Shown: positions 17,627 to 25,504, numbered from the stretch's first letter. The stretch: DNA of 34,763 nucleotides from Planctomycetota bacterium (GCA_016794425.1 JAEUHR010000033.1:1-34763), one strand, 5' to 3'. The notes: a model not told the origin generated them from the sequence alone. Numbers and translations are program-made.

Positions 17627-18292
17627 CTACAGCAGCTTCTGCACGAGCGTCGGCACCTCGTGCACGAGCTCGTTGACGACCGACCCGAGCACCGGCGTGC
17701 CGAGCGATCGCAGGTAGGTCAGGTTGCGCTGCACGACGTCGGCGCCGTGGCGGTTGGCCTCGACCACCAGCACGACGGCGTCGAGCGACCGCACGACGAG
17801 GCTCGCCTCGGGCGCGCGGTTCAGCGACGGCACGTCGACGATGCAGAGGTCGCGTTCGACCAGCAGCTGGCCGAGGATGCCGCGGAACGTCTCGTCGGTG
17901 AACCCCCAGAACGGATCGTTCGAGTGGCCACCGGGCACGAGGTCGACGCCGGGCGCGACCTGCAGGCGCAGCACGTCGCGCAGCACCGCCTTGCCGGACA
18001 GCAGGTCGGCGAGGCCGGGCACCGGCGTGGCCTGGAACACCATCGCCAGCGCCTGCAGGCGCAGCGAAGCCTCGACCAGCGCGATGCGCCGCTGCTTGCT
18101 GCCGAGGAACAGCGCCAGGTTCGCGGCCAGCGTGTTCGAGCCTTCGTCGTCGCCGATCGCGCAGAAGCCGATCGAGCGATGCGTGTCGAGCACGCCGCGC
18201 TGCAACAGGTTGGCCCACAGGTAACCGAGCTCGGTCGCGATGACCTCGCTGCGGCGGCTCTTCGGCGGGTGCTTCTGCAGGGTCTCGCGCAT
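17627..18292 (-). CDS. CpsD-like (BY-kinase/MinD family) protein with a lost P-loop lysine
   Basis: The 221-residue protein aligns with the cytoplasmic tyrosine-kinase partner of Wzz proteins. It has an N-terminal EVIATELGYLWANL that matches the EayRtLRtNL interaction helix, followed by a Rossmann-like P-loop fold. The Walker A region reads GDDEGSNTLAANLA (47-60). The GKS/T lysine and serine are replaced by Ser52 and Asn53. Walker A' (normally IDADLR) reads VEASLR (73-78), and Walker B survives as IVDVP (151-155). The C-terminus ends at VQKLL without the usual tyrosine cluster. ATP hydrolysis and autophosphorylation are therefore unlikely. The ATG at 18292 follows the Wzz stop by 2 bases, so the pair is co-translated. 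A structural role in Wzz assembly is inferred. Confidence 0.87.
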   Translation of the reverse strand: MRETLQKHPPKSRRSEVIATELGYLWANLLQRGVLDTHRSIGFCAIGDDEGSNTLAANLALFLGSKQRRIALVEASLRLQALAMVFQATPVPGLADLLSGKAVLRDVLRLQVAPGVDLVPGGHSNDPFWGFTDETFRGILGQLLVERDLCIVDVPSLNRAPEASLVVRSLDAVVLVVEANRHGADVVQRNLTYLRSLGTPVLGSVVNELVHEVPTLVQKLL

Positions 18293-18294
18293 GG

Positions 18295-19938
18295 TCACCA
18301 CCCCTGCTCGCGCAGCCACATGTGGCGGCGCAGGTTGCTGCCGTCGAGGCGCGGCATCACGCCGATCACGGCCAGCCCTTCGATGCGCTCGAGGTCGTCG
18401 CGCGTGCGCACGACGTTGTCGGGCAGCGCGCGCAGGATCACGATCGCGAGCCCGGCGAACAGGCCGGCGAACAGGCCGCCGAGCAGCAGCTTCGACCGGT
18501 TCGGGCCCTCCTTCTCGAGCGGCATCGACGCCTGCTGGATCGGCTTCAGCGAGCTGAAGTTGCCCTGGCCCAGCGCGCGCTTCGACTGCGCGGCTTCCCA
18601 CTTGGTGCGCGCGAAGCCGGCGTGTTCGGCGGCCTTGTCGAGGTTCTCACTGAGGCGCGAATACTCCGGCTCGAGGTCGAGCAGCGTCTTGAGCTTCGCG
18701 CGGGCGTCGCCGGCGACCTGGTCGACGAGCTTCAGCTGCGCCTCGAACTCGACCATCTCGACGGTCACGCGCTGCCGCACCGTGAGGTACTGCAGGTACT
18801 CGGGATTGTCGACTTCGACCTGCTCGAACGGTGCGTTGCGCGTGTCCTCTTGCGCGCGCAGGATCGCCGCGCGGATCGTCTCGAGCTCCTTGGTCTTGCG
18901 AACGATGTCCGGGTGGTCCTTCTGGCGATACAGGGCCTCGAGGTTCAGCAGCGCGATCAGTTCGTCGCCGTACTTCGTCTCGAGCTGCTGCTGCACCAGA
19001 CTCCCGACCATCTGGCGGCGCTGCTCCGTCCTGGTCGGCTTCACCGACTTGTCGACTTCGAGCCGCTGGTGGATCTCGGCCAGCACGCGCCGCGCGCCTT
19101 CGAGCTTCTGCCGCATCTCGGCCTGGTTCTCGGCGGCGTCCGACGCCGCCTTCTCCAGCGACGCCTTCTCGATCACGAAGTCCGGCACCTGCGCCTTCTC
19201 GTCGAGGAACGTGCGCAGCGCGCGCCGCGCGGTCTCGAGCGTGATCTTGCTGTCCTCGAACACCTGCTGCGCCTCGTCGTAGGCGCGCTTGTCGTCGTAC
19301 AGCTCGATGTGCCACAACACCGCCTCGGTCATGTAGGTCTTCAGGACCTCCTGCGCGAGTTCGGGGCTGTTCGCCGTGTAGGTCGCCACCAGCACCGGCT
19401 GGCCGCGCGGCGTCTCGATCATCAGCGACCGGCGCAGCATCTTCAGCGCCTCTTCGTCGGTGGCTTCCCTGGTGGTCGCATTCCAGTCGCGCTGCACCTG
19501 GTAGAACCAGGCCCGCGCGCCGGTCTCGACGCCGGTGCCCGGCTGGTACGGCGCCAGGATGCGGTCGGCGCCGAGCTTCTGGATCACGCGCAGCAGCAGG
19601 TCGTCGGTGTTCAGGATGTGCGGCGCCGTGTTGCCGATCGTCTCCTGCGTCAGCGCGGTCGCGCGCGACGGGTCGACCAGCTGGGCCTCGGCGCCCGACG
19701 CGGTGAACTGGAACTTGCCGACCGAGCTGTAGGTGTTCGGCGTCGTGATCGCGAGGAACGACCCGATCAAGAGGCCGAACAGAGTCGTCGCGAACACGAG
19801 GTAGCGCGCGCGGAACATCGCGGCCAGCAGGCGCCGGAACGGCAGGCCACCCGGTTCCTCGCCCTGCGCAACCGGGCTGAGGCTCGACAGGGCCTGGCGC
19901 GCGGTGCGCTGCAGGTCGTCGGCTAGGTTCTTCGTCAT
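18295..19938 (-). CDS. Wzz/GumC-like polysaccharide chain-length or export protein
   Basis: The 547-residue inner-membrane protein has the standard architecture of polysaccharide copolymerases. It has a cytoplasmic N-terminal segment, a first membrane helix at about residues 46-63 preceded by RRLLAAMFRARY, and a periplasmic region from about 70 to 470. That region includes long coiled-coil stretches (for example EDSKITLETARRALRTFLDE and LEKAASDAAENQAEMRQKLE). A Pro/Gly region (PIQQASMPLEKEGPNR) precedes the second helix at about 483-502. A short cytoplasmic tail (DNVVRTRDDLERIEGLAVIGVMP) follows, of the kind that contacts the kinase partner. The kinase domain is not fused but encoded by the next gene. 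The ATG at 19938 has GGAGA about 10 bases upstream and is preferred to a GTG at 19965. It is the first gene of the four-gene operon. Confidence 0.92.
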   Translation of the reverse strand: MTKNLADDLQRTARQALSSLSPVAQGEEPGGLPFRRLLAAMFRARYLVFATTLFGLLIGSFLAITTPNTYSSVGKFQFTASGAEAQLVDPSRATALTQETIGNTAPHILNTDDLLLRVIQKLGADRILAPYQPGTGVETGARAWFYQVQRDWNATTREATDEEALKMLRRSLMIETPRGQPVLVATYTANSPELAQEVLKTYMTEAVLWHIELYDDKRAYDEAQQVFEDSKITLETARRALRTFLDEKAQVPDFVIEKASLEKAASDAAENQAEMRQKLEGARRVLAEIHQRLEVDKSVKPTRTEQRRQMVGSLVQQQLETKYGDELIALLNLEALYRQKDHPDIVRKTKELETIRAAILRAQEDTRNAPFEQVEVDNPEYLQYLTVRQRVTVEMVEFEAQLKLVDQVAGDARAKLKTLLDLEPEYSRLSENLDKAAEHAGFARTKWEAAQSKRALGQGNFSSLKPIQQASMPLEKEGPNRSKLLLGGLFAGLFAGLAIVILRALPDNVVRTRDDLERIEGLAVIGVMPRLDGSNLRRHMWLREQGW

Positions 19939-20169
19939 GCTCGCAGTTTCTCCGGTGCCGTCCACGGGACGGTGCGCTGGCGACCACGCGTCGGGTCGCT
20001 CGTCGAGCCGACCAGCTTACCCGATGGCACGGCAGCCTCGCCCCCACGCAGTCGGTCGGGTTTTTCGGCTCGCGCGGGGTTCGGGCTGAGGCGACGGCCG
20101 CATTCCGCGGGTCCGCACCGGCCAACAGCCCAGGCTGGGATGGCGCCGGGCCGGGGCTAGGCTCTCCGG

Positions 20170-21873
20170 ATGCGCATCCGCCGTCGCCGCACCGCCCCGA
20201 CGCTCCGCCTGCACGCTGCGTGCCTGTCGCTGCTCGCGGCCTGCACCGGTGCGCCGGCCCGGCGGGACGCGACGCCGGACGGACCACCGGCGACGGCGCC
20301 GGTGCGCGACGGCCTCGCCGACGACGTCGACCAGCAGGAGCTGCGCTCGTCGCTGTTCGCAAACTGGGACGCGTTCGCCGATCCCGAGGGCTTCCCGGTC
20401 GTCTACGAATGGGCGGTCGGCCGCTTCCCCGGCGGCACCGACGTGCTGCCGTGGACGTCGGTCGGCGGCGCGACGCGCGCCAGCCTGCACGAACTCGATC
20501 TGCCGATGGGCTTCGCGCTCTACGTCAGCGTGCGCGCAACCGACATCGCCGGCAACCGCAGCGCGACCGCAACCAGCGACGGCGTGCTGCTGGGCCAGCA
20601 GCCCGAACCGGTGGCCACCGGCGAGACCGCGGCCGGCGACGGCCAGACGTTCGCTGCCGTCGAGCGGTTCGGCATCACCTGGACGTTCGAGAAGGCGGTG
20701 CGCTGCGGCCGGTTCGTCAACGGTGACTGGTGGGTCGTCGGGCCGGTGCACGTCATCGCGGTAGCACCGGCGAGCGGCGCCGACGGCGGCCGCGTGCGGC
20801 ACGGGTCGATGGTCGATCCGGACCCGACCGCGACCGTGCAGGGCTACGACAGCGCGATGTTCGGCGCCGAGGGCAAGAACCGCTTCGATGCGGCGCAGAA
20901 CCGCGCCCTCGGCCTGTCGCGCACGCACCCGCTGCGGCTCGAACCCGGCATGTCGCTGGTGTCGACGATCAGCCATCCGCAGCCCGGCGAATTGCCGCAG
21001 CTCGAGACCTGCGCGGTGCTGACCTGCGTCGCCTCGCCGCCGGCCGACGACGCGTTCCGCCCGCCGTACTGCGGCAAGGACAAGCGCCCGCGCTGGCGCG
21101 CCGGCCAGCTCGACCTGGGTCGACTCGCGCGGCTGCCGGCGCCGCCCGGGTCACCGGACCCGGCCGAACTCGCGCCGCGCTTCGAACGGCCGTGGCTCGA
21201 CCACGTCGGCGGCTGGACCGGGCGCTACCTGCACCCGCGGCTCAACATGCCCGACTACGGCCGCGACATGGCCGACCTGGTCGGCCTCGCCGCGGTCGTG
21301 CTGCAGCTCGACCTCGAGCCCGAGCAGAAGCGGCCGCTGGCGATCGGCCTCGTGCAGCTCGGCATCGACCTGTACGGCATCGTCGAGCACGGCGGCCGGT
21401 TCGTCGCCGACGGCGGCAGCGGCAGCGGCCGCAAGTTCCCGATCCTGTTCGCCGGCGCGCTGCTGAAGGACGAGGCGATGCTGCGGCTCGCGCGCGAACA
21501 GGGCAGCGCGTTCGCCGAGGACGTGCAGACGTTCTACGTGACCGAGACCGCACCCGGCGTCTGGAACCGCGGCCACGGCGGCTACGGGCCCGAGGACTCC
21601 GGCCTCGCCGAATGGGGCAACCAGCACGGCGACGACCCGCGCTTCGACCAGAAGTCGTGGACCGGCGATCCGTACCGGCGCTGCTGCACCGCCAACGTGT
21701 GGCTCGGCTTCGTGCTGGCCGCGCGCATCATGGGCCTGCGCGAGGAATGGGGCCACGACGCGCTGTTCGACTACGTCGACCGCTACACGCAGGTCGAACC
21801 GGCGGGCGCCTGGACGCGGGCGTTCCAGCCGTTCGTCGAGCGCATGTGGGACCGCTACCGACCCGACTTCTGA
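20170..21873 (+). CDS. Lipoprotein of unknown function with Fn3-like and helical domains
   Basis: The 567-residue protein has a basic start and lipobox LLAAC with Cys25. Residues about 50-140 are Fn3-like, with patterns such as WDAFADPEGFPVVYEWAVG and LYVSVRATDIAGN. Residues about 170-300 contain GITWTFEKAVRCGRFVNGDW and WWVVGPVHVI, a second beta-rich domain. From about 330 the protein is helical, with YLHPRLNMPDYGRDM, a Gly/Ser-rich GSGSGRKFPILFAGALLKDEAM, HGGYGPEDSGLAEWGNQHG and a CCTANVWLGF segment. The long helical region with conserved Trp, His, Asp and Tyr resembles alpha-barrel glycan-active proteins, but I could not assign a family. The frame, signal and protein-like content make the gene itself secure. 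It is divergent from the Wzz operon. Confidence 0.85.
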   Translation: MRIRRRRTAPTLRLHAACLSLLAACTGAPARRDATPDGPPATAPVRDGLADDVDQQELRSSLFANWDAFADPEGFPVVYEWAVGRFPGGTDVLPWTSVGGATRASLHELDLPMGFALYVSVRATDIAGNRSATATSDGVLLGQQPEPVATGETAAGDGQTFAAVERFGITWTFEKAVRCGRFVNGDWWVVGPVHVIAVAPASGADGGRVRHGSMVDPDPTATVQGYDSAMFGAEGKNRFDAAQNRALGLSRTHPLRLEPGMSLVSTISHPQPGELPQLETCAVLTCVASPPADDAFRPPYCGKDKRPRWRAGQLDLGRLARLPAPPGSPDPAELAPRFERPWLDHVGGWTGRYLHPRLNMPDYGRDMADLVGLAAVVLQLDLEPEQKRPLAIGLVQLGIDLYGIVEHGGRFVADGGSGSGRKFPILFAGALLKDEAMLRLAREQGSAFAEDVQTFYVTETAPGVWNRGHGGYGPEDSGLAEWGNQHGDDPRFDQKSWTGDPYRRCCTANVWLGFVLAARIMGLREEWGHDALFDYVDRYTQVEPAGAWTRAFQPFVERMWDRYRPDF

Positions 21874-21885
21874 CCACCGCCGGCA

Positions 21886-21987
21886 ACTGGTGCTTTCCGT
21901 GGCACGGCGGCGGATCGAGCCGCGGAACGGCGCTGCGCCCCGGGTCGGTCCGGCGTGCGCGCCACCCGTGCCACGGAAAGCACCAGT
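21886..21987. repeat. Perfect 21-base inverted repeat around a 60-base centre
   Basis: The arm at 21886-21906 (beginning ACTGGTGCTTTCC) is exactly complementary to the arm at 21967-21987 (ending GGAAAGCACCAGT). The 60-base centre is GC-rich and shows no gene. The element fills the gap between two convergent genes. It could be a long bidirectional terminator or processing stem, or a small REP-like or MITE-like element. I noticed no second copy in the window. Confidence 0.85.
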
Positions 21988-21995
21988 CCCGGGGC

Positions 21996-22316
21996 CTAGC
22001 GGAGCAGTTCGCGGAACAGCGACAGCGCGTCGCGCTCGGCCGGCACGACGCGGCCGTCGGCCAACGCGACCTTCTCGGCCGCCGCCAGGAACAGCTGGCG
22101 GTGCGCGCGCGGCACCTCGGTCGGATCGATTTCGTCGACCGGCGGCGGCGTCTTCAGCCAGGCCGCGACCTGCCGCACCTCGGTGTCGTCGAGGCGCAGC
22201 ATGCCGGCGATGCGCATCACCAGGTCGCGCTCCTTCTGCGTGACCTGCAAGTCGGTCCACGCGAACGAACAGACGAAGCGCATCAGGTTGCGGCGCTCGA
22301 CGGGCGTCAGGTCCAT
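21996..22316 (-). CDS. TerB-like small helical protein
   Basis: The 106-residue protein is all-helical, with two acidic repeats: FAWTDLQVTQKERDLVMRIA at about 18-37 and KVALADGRVVPAERDALS at about 82-99. These match the TerB / DjlA-type pattern in which an Asp-x-x-(Val/Leu)-x-x-x-Glu stretch can bind metal. Such domains are common as stand-alone proteins and their roles are poorly known. The ATG at 22316 is chosen because the upstream 40 codons are not protein-like. It lies 46 bases downstream of the secreted protein at 22363 on the same strand, so the two may share a transcript. Confidence 0.8.
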   Translation of the reverse strand: MDLTPVERRNLMRFVCSFAWTDLQVTQKERDLVMRIAGMLRLDDTEVRQVAAWLKTPPPVDEIDPTEVPRAHRQLFLAAAEKVALADGRVVPAERDALSLFRELLR

Positions 22317-22362
22317 GGCGCCAGTGAAGCAAACCCCCGGACCCGACGCCAGCGCGCGGCGC

Positions 22363-23970
22363 TCACGGGCAGCCGGTGCCGCCGACGCGCAGCTGCAGGC
22401 CGTTGGTCGGCGCCAGGAAGCCGAGCAGCGGACCACCGTCGACGACCTCGAAGCCCTGGCAGAACCAATCGACCGGCGTCATGCCGGCGGCCAGCGGGAT
22501 CGGCCGCAGCGCCTTGCCGTCGGCCGGGTTCGGCACCAGCAGTTCGACCACGCCGAGCTGGTTGCCGTCGAGGTACTGGAAGCAACCGCCGCCGAGCGGC
22601 AGGTTGGCGCCGGCGAAGCCGAACGCGGCGATCACCAGGTTGCCCGGCGTGACCGAGAACTCGACGCCGAACGCGGCATTCGGGATCGTCGGCTGGCCGG
22701 TCGCGACGACCGTCGGCGCCGGCGCGCCGCAGCCCGCACCGAGCCACGCGACGTTGAACAGGCCCGGCACCTGCGCGGGCACCGCGACCGTCAGCGCGCC
22801 GGCACCCGGCCGCGCCGCGTCGACCTCGAACAGGCCGGCGGCCGGCGCCGCGTCACTGTCGAACCAGACGTTGTAGAACGTGTTCCAGTCGAGCGGGTTG
22901 TTGGCGCCGGCCAGGAACTCGAGCGCGTCGCCGTTGCGCACCGGCGTCCAGTCGTTCAGCGCGTCGCTGTCGATGTCGTGGAAGCCGACGTTCTCGACCC
23001 GCGCCTCGGCGCAGACCGGGATCCGGAACACGGCGCCGCCGCGGTGGTTGTCGACGTTCTGCACCGCGTACTCGTAGTGCCACATGCCGTTCACCGGGCC
23101 GGTCACCTTGACCGCGACCAGGAAGCGGCCGTCGTCGTTGCCGTTGCCGGCCATCGCCGTCGTAGCGCCGGTCCAGCGCGTCAGCACCGAGCCCTGCGAC
23201 GCCGTGCCGGTCACCGCCACCGACCACGACGAACCGCTCCAGGTGAACGACAGCGGCCGCGAGATCTGGTTGTTGCCGCGGTTGGCGACCGGCTCACCGA
23301 GGATCACCAGCTGGTTCTGGCCGTAGATCGTGCCCGGCGTCACGAGATCCTGTTCGAGGACCTGCATGCGGTTCTTAACGCTGCCGAAGCCGGTGATGCT
23401 CAGCGATTGCACGCCGTCGGCCGCCGCCGGATAGCCCGTCTGCGCCGGGTCGCCGATGTCGAAGTAGCTGCCGACCGGGTTCCACGAGCCGAGCCACGGG
23501 TTGATCTCGGTGGTCGGGCCCAGGTTGCCCTGGCTGCCGTTGAAGCCCGAGCTGTAGACGTCGTAGCAGCCCATGCGGAACGTCTGCGACGGGCCGGACT
23601 GGCACGGGCCGCACGGGTTGGTGCCGCTGAAGTTGAAGGCGGTGCGCGAGTGCTTCAGGAAGCTCTTGCCGCTGATCTGCACCATGCGGCCGTTGCTCTC
23701 GCGCGCCAGCAGGAACGCGATCTTCGGATAGGTCTCGACCATGACGCCGCCCGAGGTGCCGAACCACGGCAGGTTCACGGTGCCTTGGTTGCACATCGAG
23801 TGGCCGATCGCCATGCCGACGAGGCCGTTCGGGTAGGCGGCACCGGTGCGGCCGAACACACCGGGTCCGTTGACGTCGAAGACGGCGATGTCGGTCCCGG
23901 GGACGGCGTTGGCCTGCGCAGCGAGCGGCAGGCCCAACAAGGAGACGAACGCGACGGAGAGGGTACGCAT
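22363..23970 (-). CDS. Secreted protein with shared C-terminal domain
   Basis: The 535-residue product has a short signal peptide (MRTLSVAFVSLLGLPLAAQ, cleavage near residue 19). Residues about 25-400 form a beta-rich region with Cys pairs (GTNPCGPCQSGP near 115-126, FRMGCYDVYSSGFNGSQGN) and Tyr, Trp and Asn-rich patterns such as GMWHYEYAVQNVDNH. I do not recognise this region. Residues about 411-535 match the plan of the C-terminal domain of the repeat protein at 12016, with GAGCG, LPLGGGCFQY, a stretch of small and aliphatic residues, DWFCQGF and TNGLQLRVG. The gene reads away from the small lipoprotein at 24059, with an 88-base divergent gap. The role is unknown; the C-terminal domain may direct sorting or attachment. 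Confidence 0.85.
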   Translation of the reverse strand: MRTLSVAFVSLLGLPLAAQANAVPGTDIAVFDVNGPGVFGRTGAAYPNGLVGMAIGHSMCNQGTVNLPWFGTSGGVMVETYPKIAFLLARESNGRMVQISGKSFLKHSRTAFNFSGTNPCGPCQSGPSQTFRMGCYDVYSSGFNGSQGNLGPTTEINPWLGSWNPVGSYFDIGDPAQTGYPAAADGVQSLSITGFGSVKNRMQVLEQDLVTPGTIYGQNQLVILGEPVANRGNNQISRPLSFTWSGSSWSVAVTGTASQGSVLTRWTGATTAMAGNGNDDGRFLVAVKVTGPVNGMWHYEYAVQNVDNHRGGAVFRIPVCAEARVENVGFHDIDSDALNDWTPVRNGDALEFLAGANNPLDWNTFYNVWFDSDAAPAAGLFEVDAARPGAGALTVAVPAQVPGLFNVAWLGAGCGAPAPTVVATGQPTIPNAAFGVEFSVTPGNLVIAAFGFAGANLPLGGGCFQYLDGNQLGVVELLVPNPADGKALRPIPLAAGMTPVDWFCQGFEVVDGGPLLGFLAPTNGLQLRVGGTGCP

Positions 23971-24058
23971 GCCGAGATGGAACGCCGGCGCGGTGCCACC
24001 GGTCAATCCCCGACGGCGACTTGCGCGGCCGGCCGGCGCGGGCGCACAATCCCGCCCC

Positions 24059-24313
24059 ATGAAGAGCTTCGTCCGCGCCGTGGCGGTGTTCGCCGCCGTC
24101 TCCCTGTTCGGTGCCTGCAGCCAGCAGGCCCAGACCGCCAATTCCGGCATGCTGAACTCGACCTGCGCGATCTCCGGCGAACCGCTGGACGCCAGCAGCC
24201 CGACCAGCGACTTCGCGGGCGGCAAGGTCGGCTTCTGCTGCGAGAAGTGCCAGAAGAAGTGGGACGCGCTCGACGACGCCGGCAAGAAGGCCGCGCTCGA
24301 CGAGCACAAATAG
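24059..24313 (+). CDS. Small lipoprotein with a Cys-rich, YHS/TRASH-like metal-binding motif
   Basis: The 84-residue product has a signal sequence with lipobox LFGAC, placing the lipid-modified Cys at 20. The mature part holds CAISGEPLD (about 38-46), FAGGKVGFCCEKCQKKWDAL (about 55-74) and a charged end. The pattern of one CxxSG motif followed by FCCxxC resembles small YHS or TRASH-type metal-binding domains, in which cysteines bind zinc, copper or iron. A metal-binding envelope protein is therefore plausible, but the ligand is not shown. A perfect hairpin follows 15 bases downstream of the stop. The ATG at 24059 is preferred because the signal peptide starts there. Confidence 0.83.
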   Translation: MKSFVRAVAVFAAVSLFGACSQQAQTANSGMLNSTCAISGEPLDASSPTSDFAGGKVGFCCEKCQKKWDALDDAGKKAALDEHK

Positions 24314-24660
24314 CGACGGGCGAATCAGGGCGGCGGGGCCGCCTGCGTTGGAGCCGACGGCCGCTGCGCGGCCGCGGCTCAACGGCGGGTCTCCCGACCC
24401 GGCGCCCGCGGAATGGCAACGCAGCCCGGCCGTGTCGCCGCGGGGATCCGGATTCACCACTGGCGAAGATCTGCGGGCGAACTATGCTGCATATTGGTGT
24501 GTGGTTCGCGGCACCGATGATCGCGCCGTCGCCCCCCCACCTTGCGAAGCGTCCAGGACGGCACTGCCGCACGAGCCTCGCAGTCGGTTCCCCTCCACGC
24601 GCTGGCCGGCCTGCGATCCGTCGTGCCGCGCCATTCGACCGCGACGGCAAGGCATCGACT
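24314..24660. other. Intergenic stretch without a supported gene
   Basis: The 347 bases after the small lipoprotein contain a hairpin at 24329-24343 and an AT-rich patch at 24481-24497 (TATGCTGCATATT), which might belong to a promoter for the small gene at 24661. No open frame here has protein-like content. Confidence 0.55.
24329..24343 (+). terminator. GC-rich hairpin after the small lipoprotein gene
   Basis: GGCGGC (24329-24334) and GCCGCC (24338-24343) form a perfect stem with a GGG loop, 15 bases after the stop. Only a short TGCGTTGG follows, so it is a probable but non-canonical terminator. Confidence 0.5.
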
Positions 24661-24981
24661 TTGATCACCGAGGTGCAGACCAGCAAGGGAAGCGCGGCAT
24701 TGACGTCCGATCAATGGCACGTCGTCCACTCACGCTTCATGTTCCCGGGCACTCGACACCCGTTCCGTCGCAGCATCCACAGCGAATGGAGCGACGAGGC
24801 CAGCTGCAAGACGGCCGCACGCGCATTGCGGCGGCAGCTGCGCGCGGACGGCAAGGCCGCTCCCGTGGCCGAACAGGACGAAGTGTTCGTACGCAAGCCG
24901 CAGTTCAAGTCGCTCGCAGTGGCCAGGCACGGGGCGGATCGAGGCCGTCGCCCCCGCGGCAGCTCAGAACTGCCTGAGTGA
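24661..24981 (+). CDS. Small hypothetical protein
   Basis: The frame 24661-24981 encodes about 106 residues that look protein-like: ALTSDQWHVVHSRFMFPG, IHSEWSDEASCKTAARALRR and DEVFVRKPQFKSLAV. This mix of aromatic, acidic and basic residues differs from the Arg/Ala-rich noise of shadow frames. No ATG is available. A TTG at 24661 (with AAGG seven to eight bases upstream) or a GTG at 24673 could serve. The 3' end overlaps the convergent small gene at 24964 by 18 bases. No family is recognised and no signal peptide is seen. Confidence 0.5.
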   Translation: MITEVQTSKGSAALTSDQWHVVHSRFMFPGTRHPFRRSIHSEWSDEASCKTAARALRRQLRADGKAAPVAEQDEVFVRKPQFKSLAVARHGADRGRRPRGSSELPE

Positions 24982-25209
24982 GCGCTGGCGGCGCACCGAC
25001 ACTGCCCGATCGACTCGGGCGACCGACACGCCCAGCAGGCGGGCGAGAGCGTGCACCGTGTGGAACTCGGTAGCATGGCCCATGCCAGCCCGAAGGCGGC
25101 CGAGGGACTGCAGGGAAACGCCCGCGGCGACGCACCTGGCCAGCACCTGCTGCTCGCCGCCCAGGCCGGCCAGCAGTTGCTCCAGATCTTCTTCCTCGGG
25201 GCGCACCAT
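24964..25209 (-). CDS. Small protein with a Cro/C1-like helix-turn-helix
   Basis: The 81-residue frame from the ATG at 25209 has an acidic, Leu-rich N-terminus (MVRPEEEDLEQLLAGLG). A stretch resembling an HTH-Xre domain follows: GVSLQSLGRLRAGMGHATEF at about 30-49, then HTVHALARLLGVSVARVDRA at about 50-69. Here a helix pair plus LARLLGVSVxxVDRA matches the usual LAxxLGVSxxxLxR ending. The tail is basic (VRRQRSLRQF). A small DNA-binding regulator is likely. Its targets are unknown; the neighbouring 295-base divergent region or the CBS gene are candidates. The longer frame upstream (to 25560) has no protein-like content. Confidence 0.55.
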   Translation of the reverse strand: MVRPEEEDLEQLLAGLGGEQQVLARCVAAGVSLQSLGRLRAGMGHATEFHTVHALARLLGVSVARVDRAVSVRRQRSLRQF

Positions 25210-25504
25210 CGCCGCAGTGTAGTCACTCACACGCCGTCGCACAATGCGCCGTCCCGCGAACGGTGTTCTCCACGGGACCAGTGCAGCAATCGGACACGAT
25301 CCGCAACGACCCGTGCCCTGCGCACCGCCCGGCCGAAGCATGTGAAGCCTCGGTATCAGGCAATCGCCGTCGGCGTGACGGATGCGACAATTGCCATGGT
25401 CATCGGCTGGCGGAGCACTATGGGGCAGTGTTTCAGCGTCGAGGACATCGCCCTCGGCCATCGGGACCCGAGCGATCCACATAGCAATGAGCATCGGAGC
25501 CACC

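Noticed and set aside
20058..20066. T-run (GGGTTTTTC) as a terminator
   Set aside because: There is no stable stem before it in either direction, and it lies in a divergent gap where a terminator is not expected.
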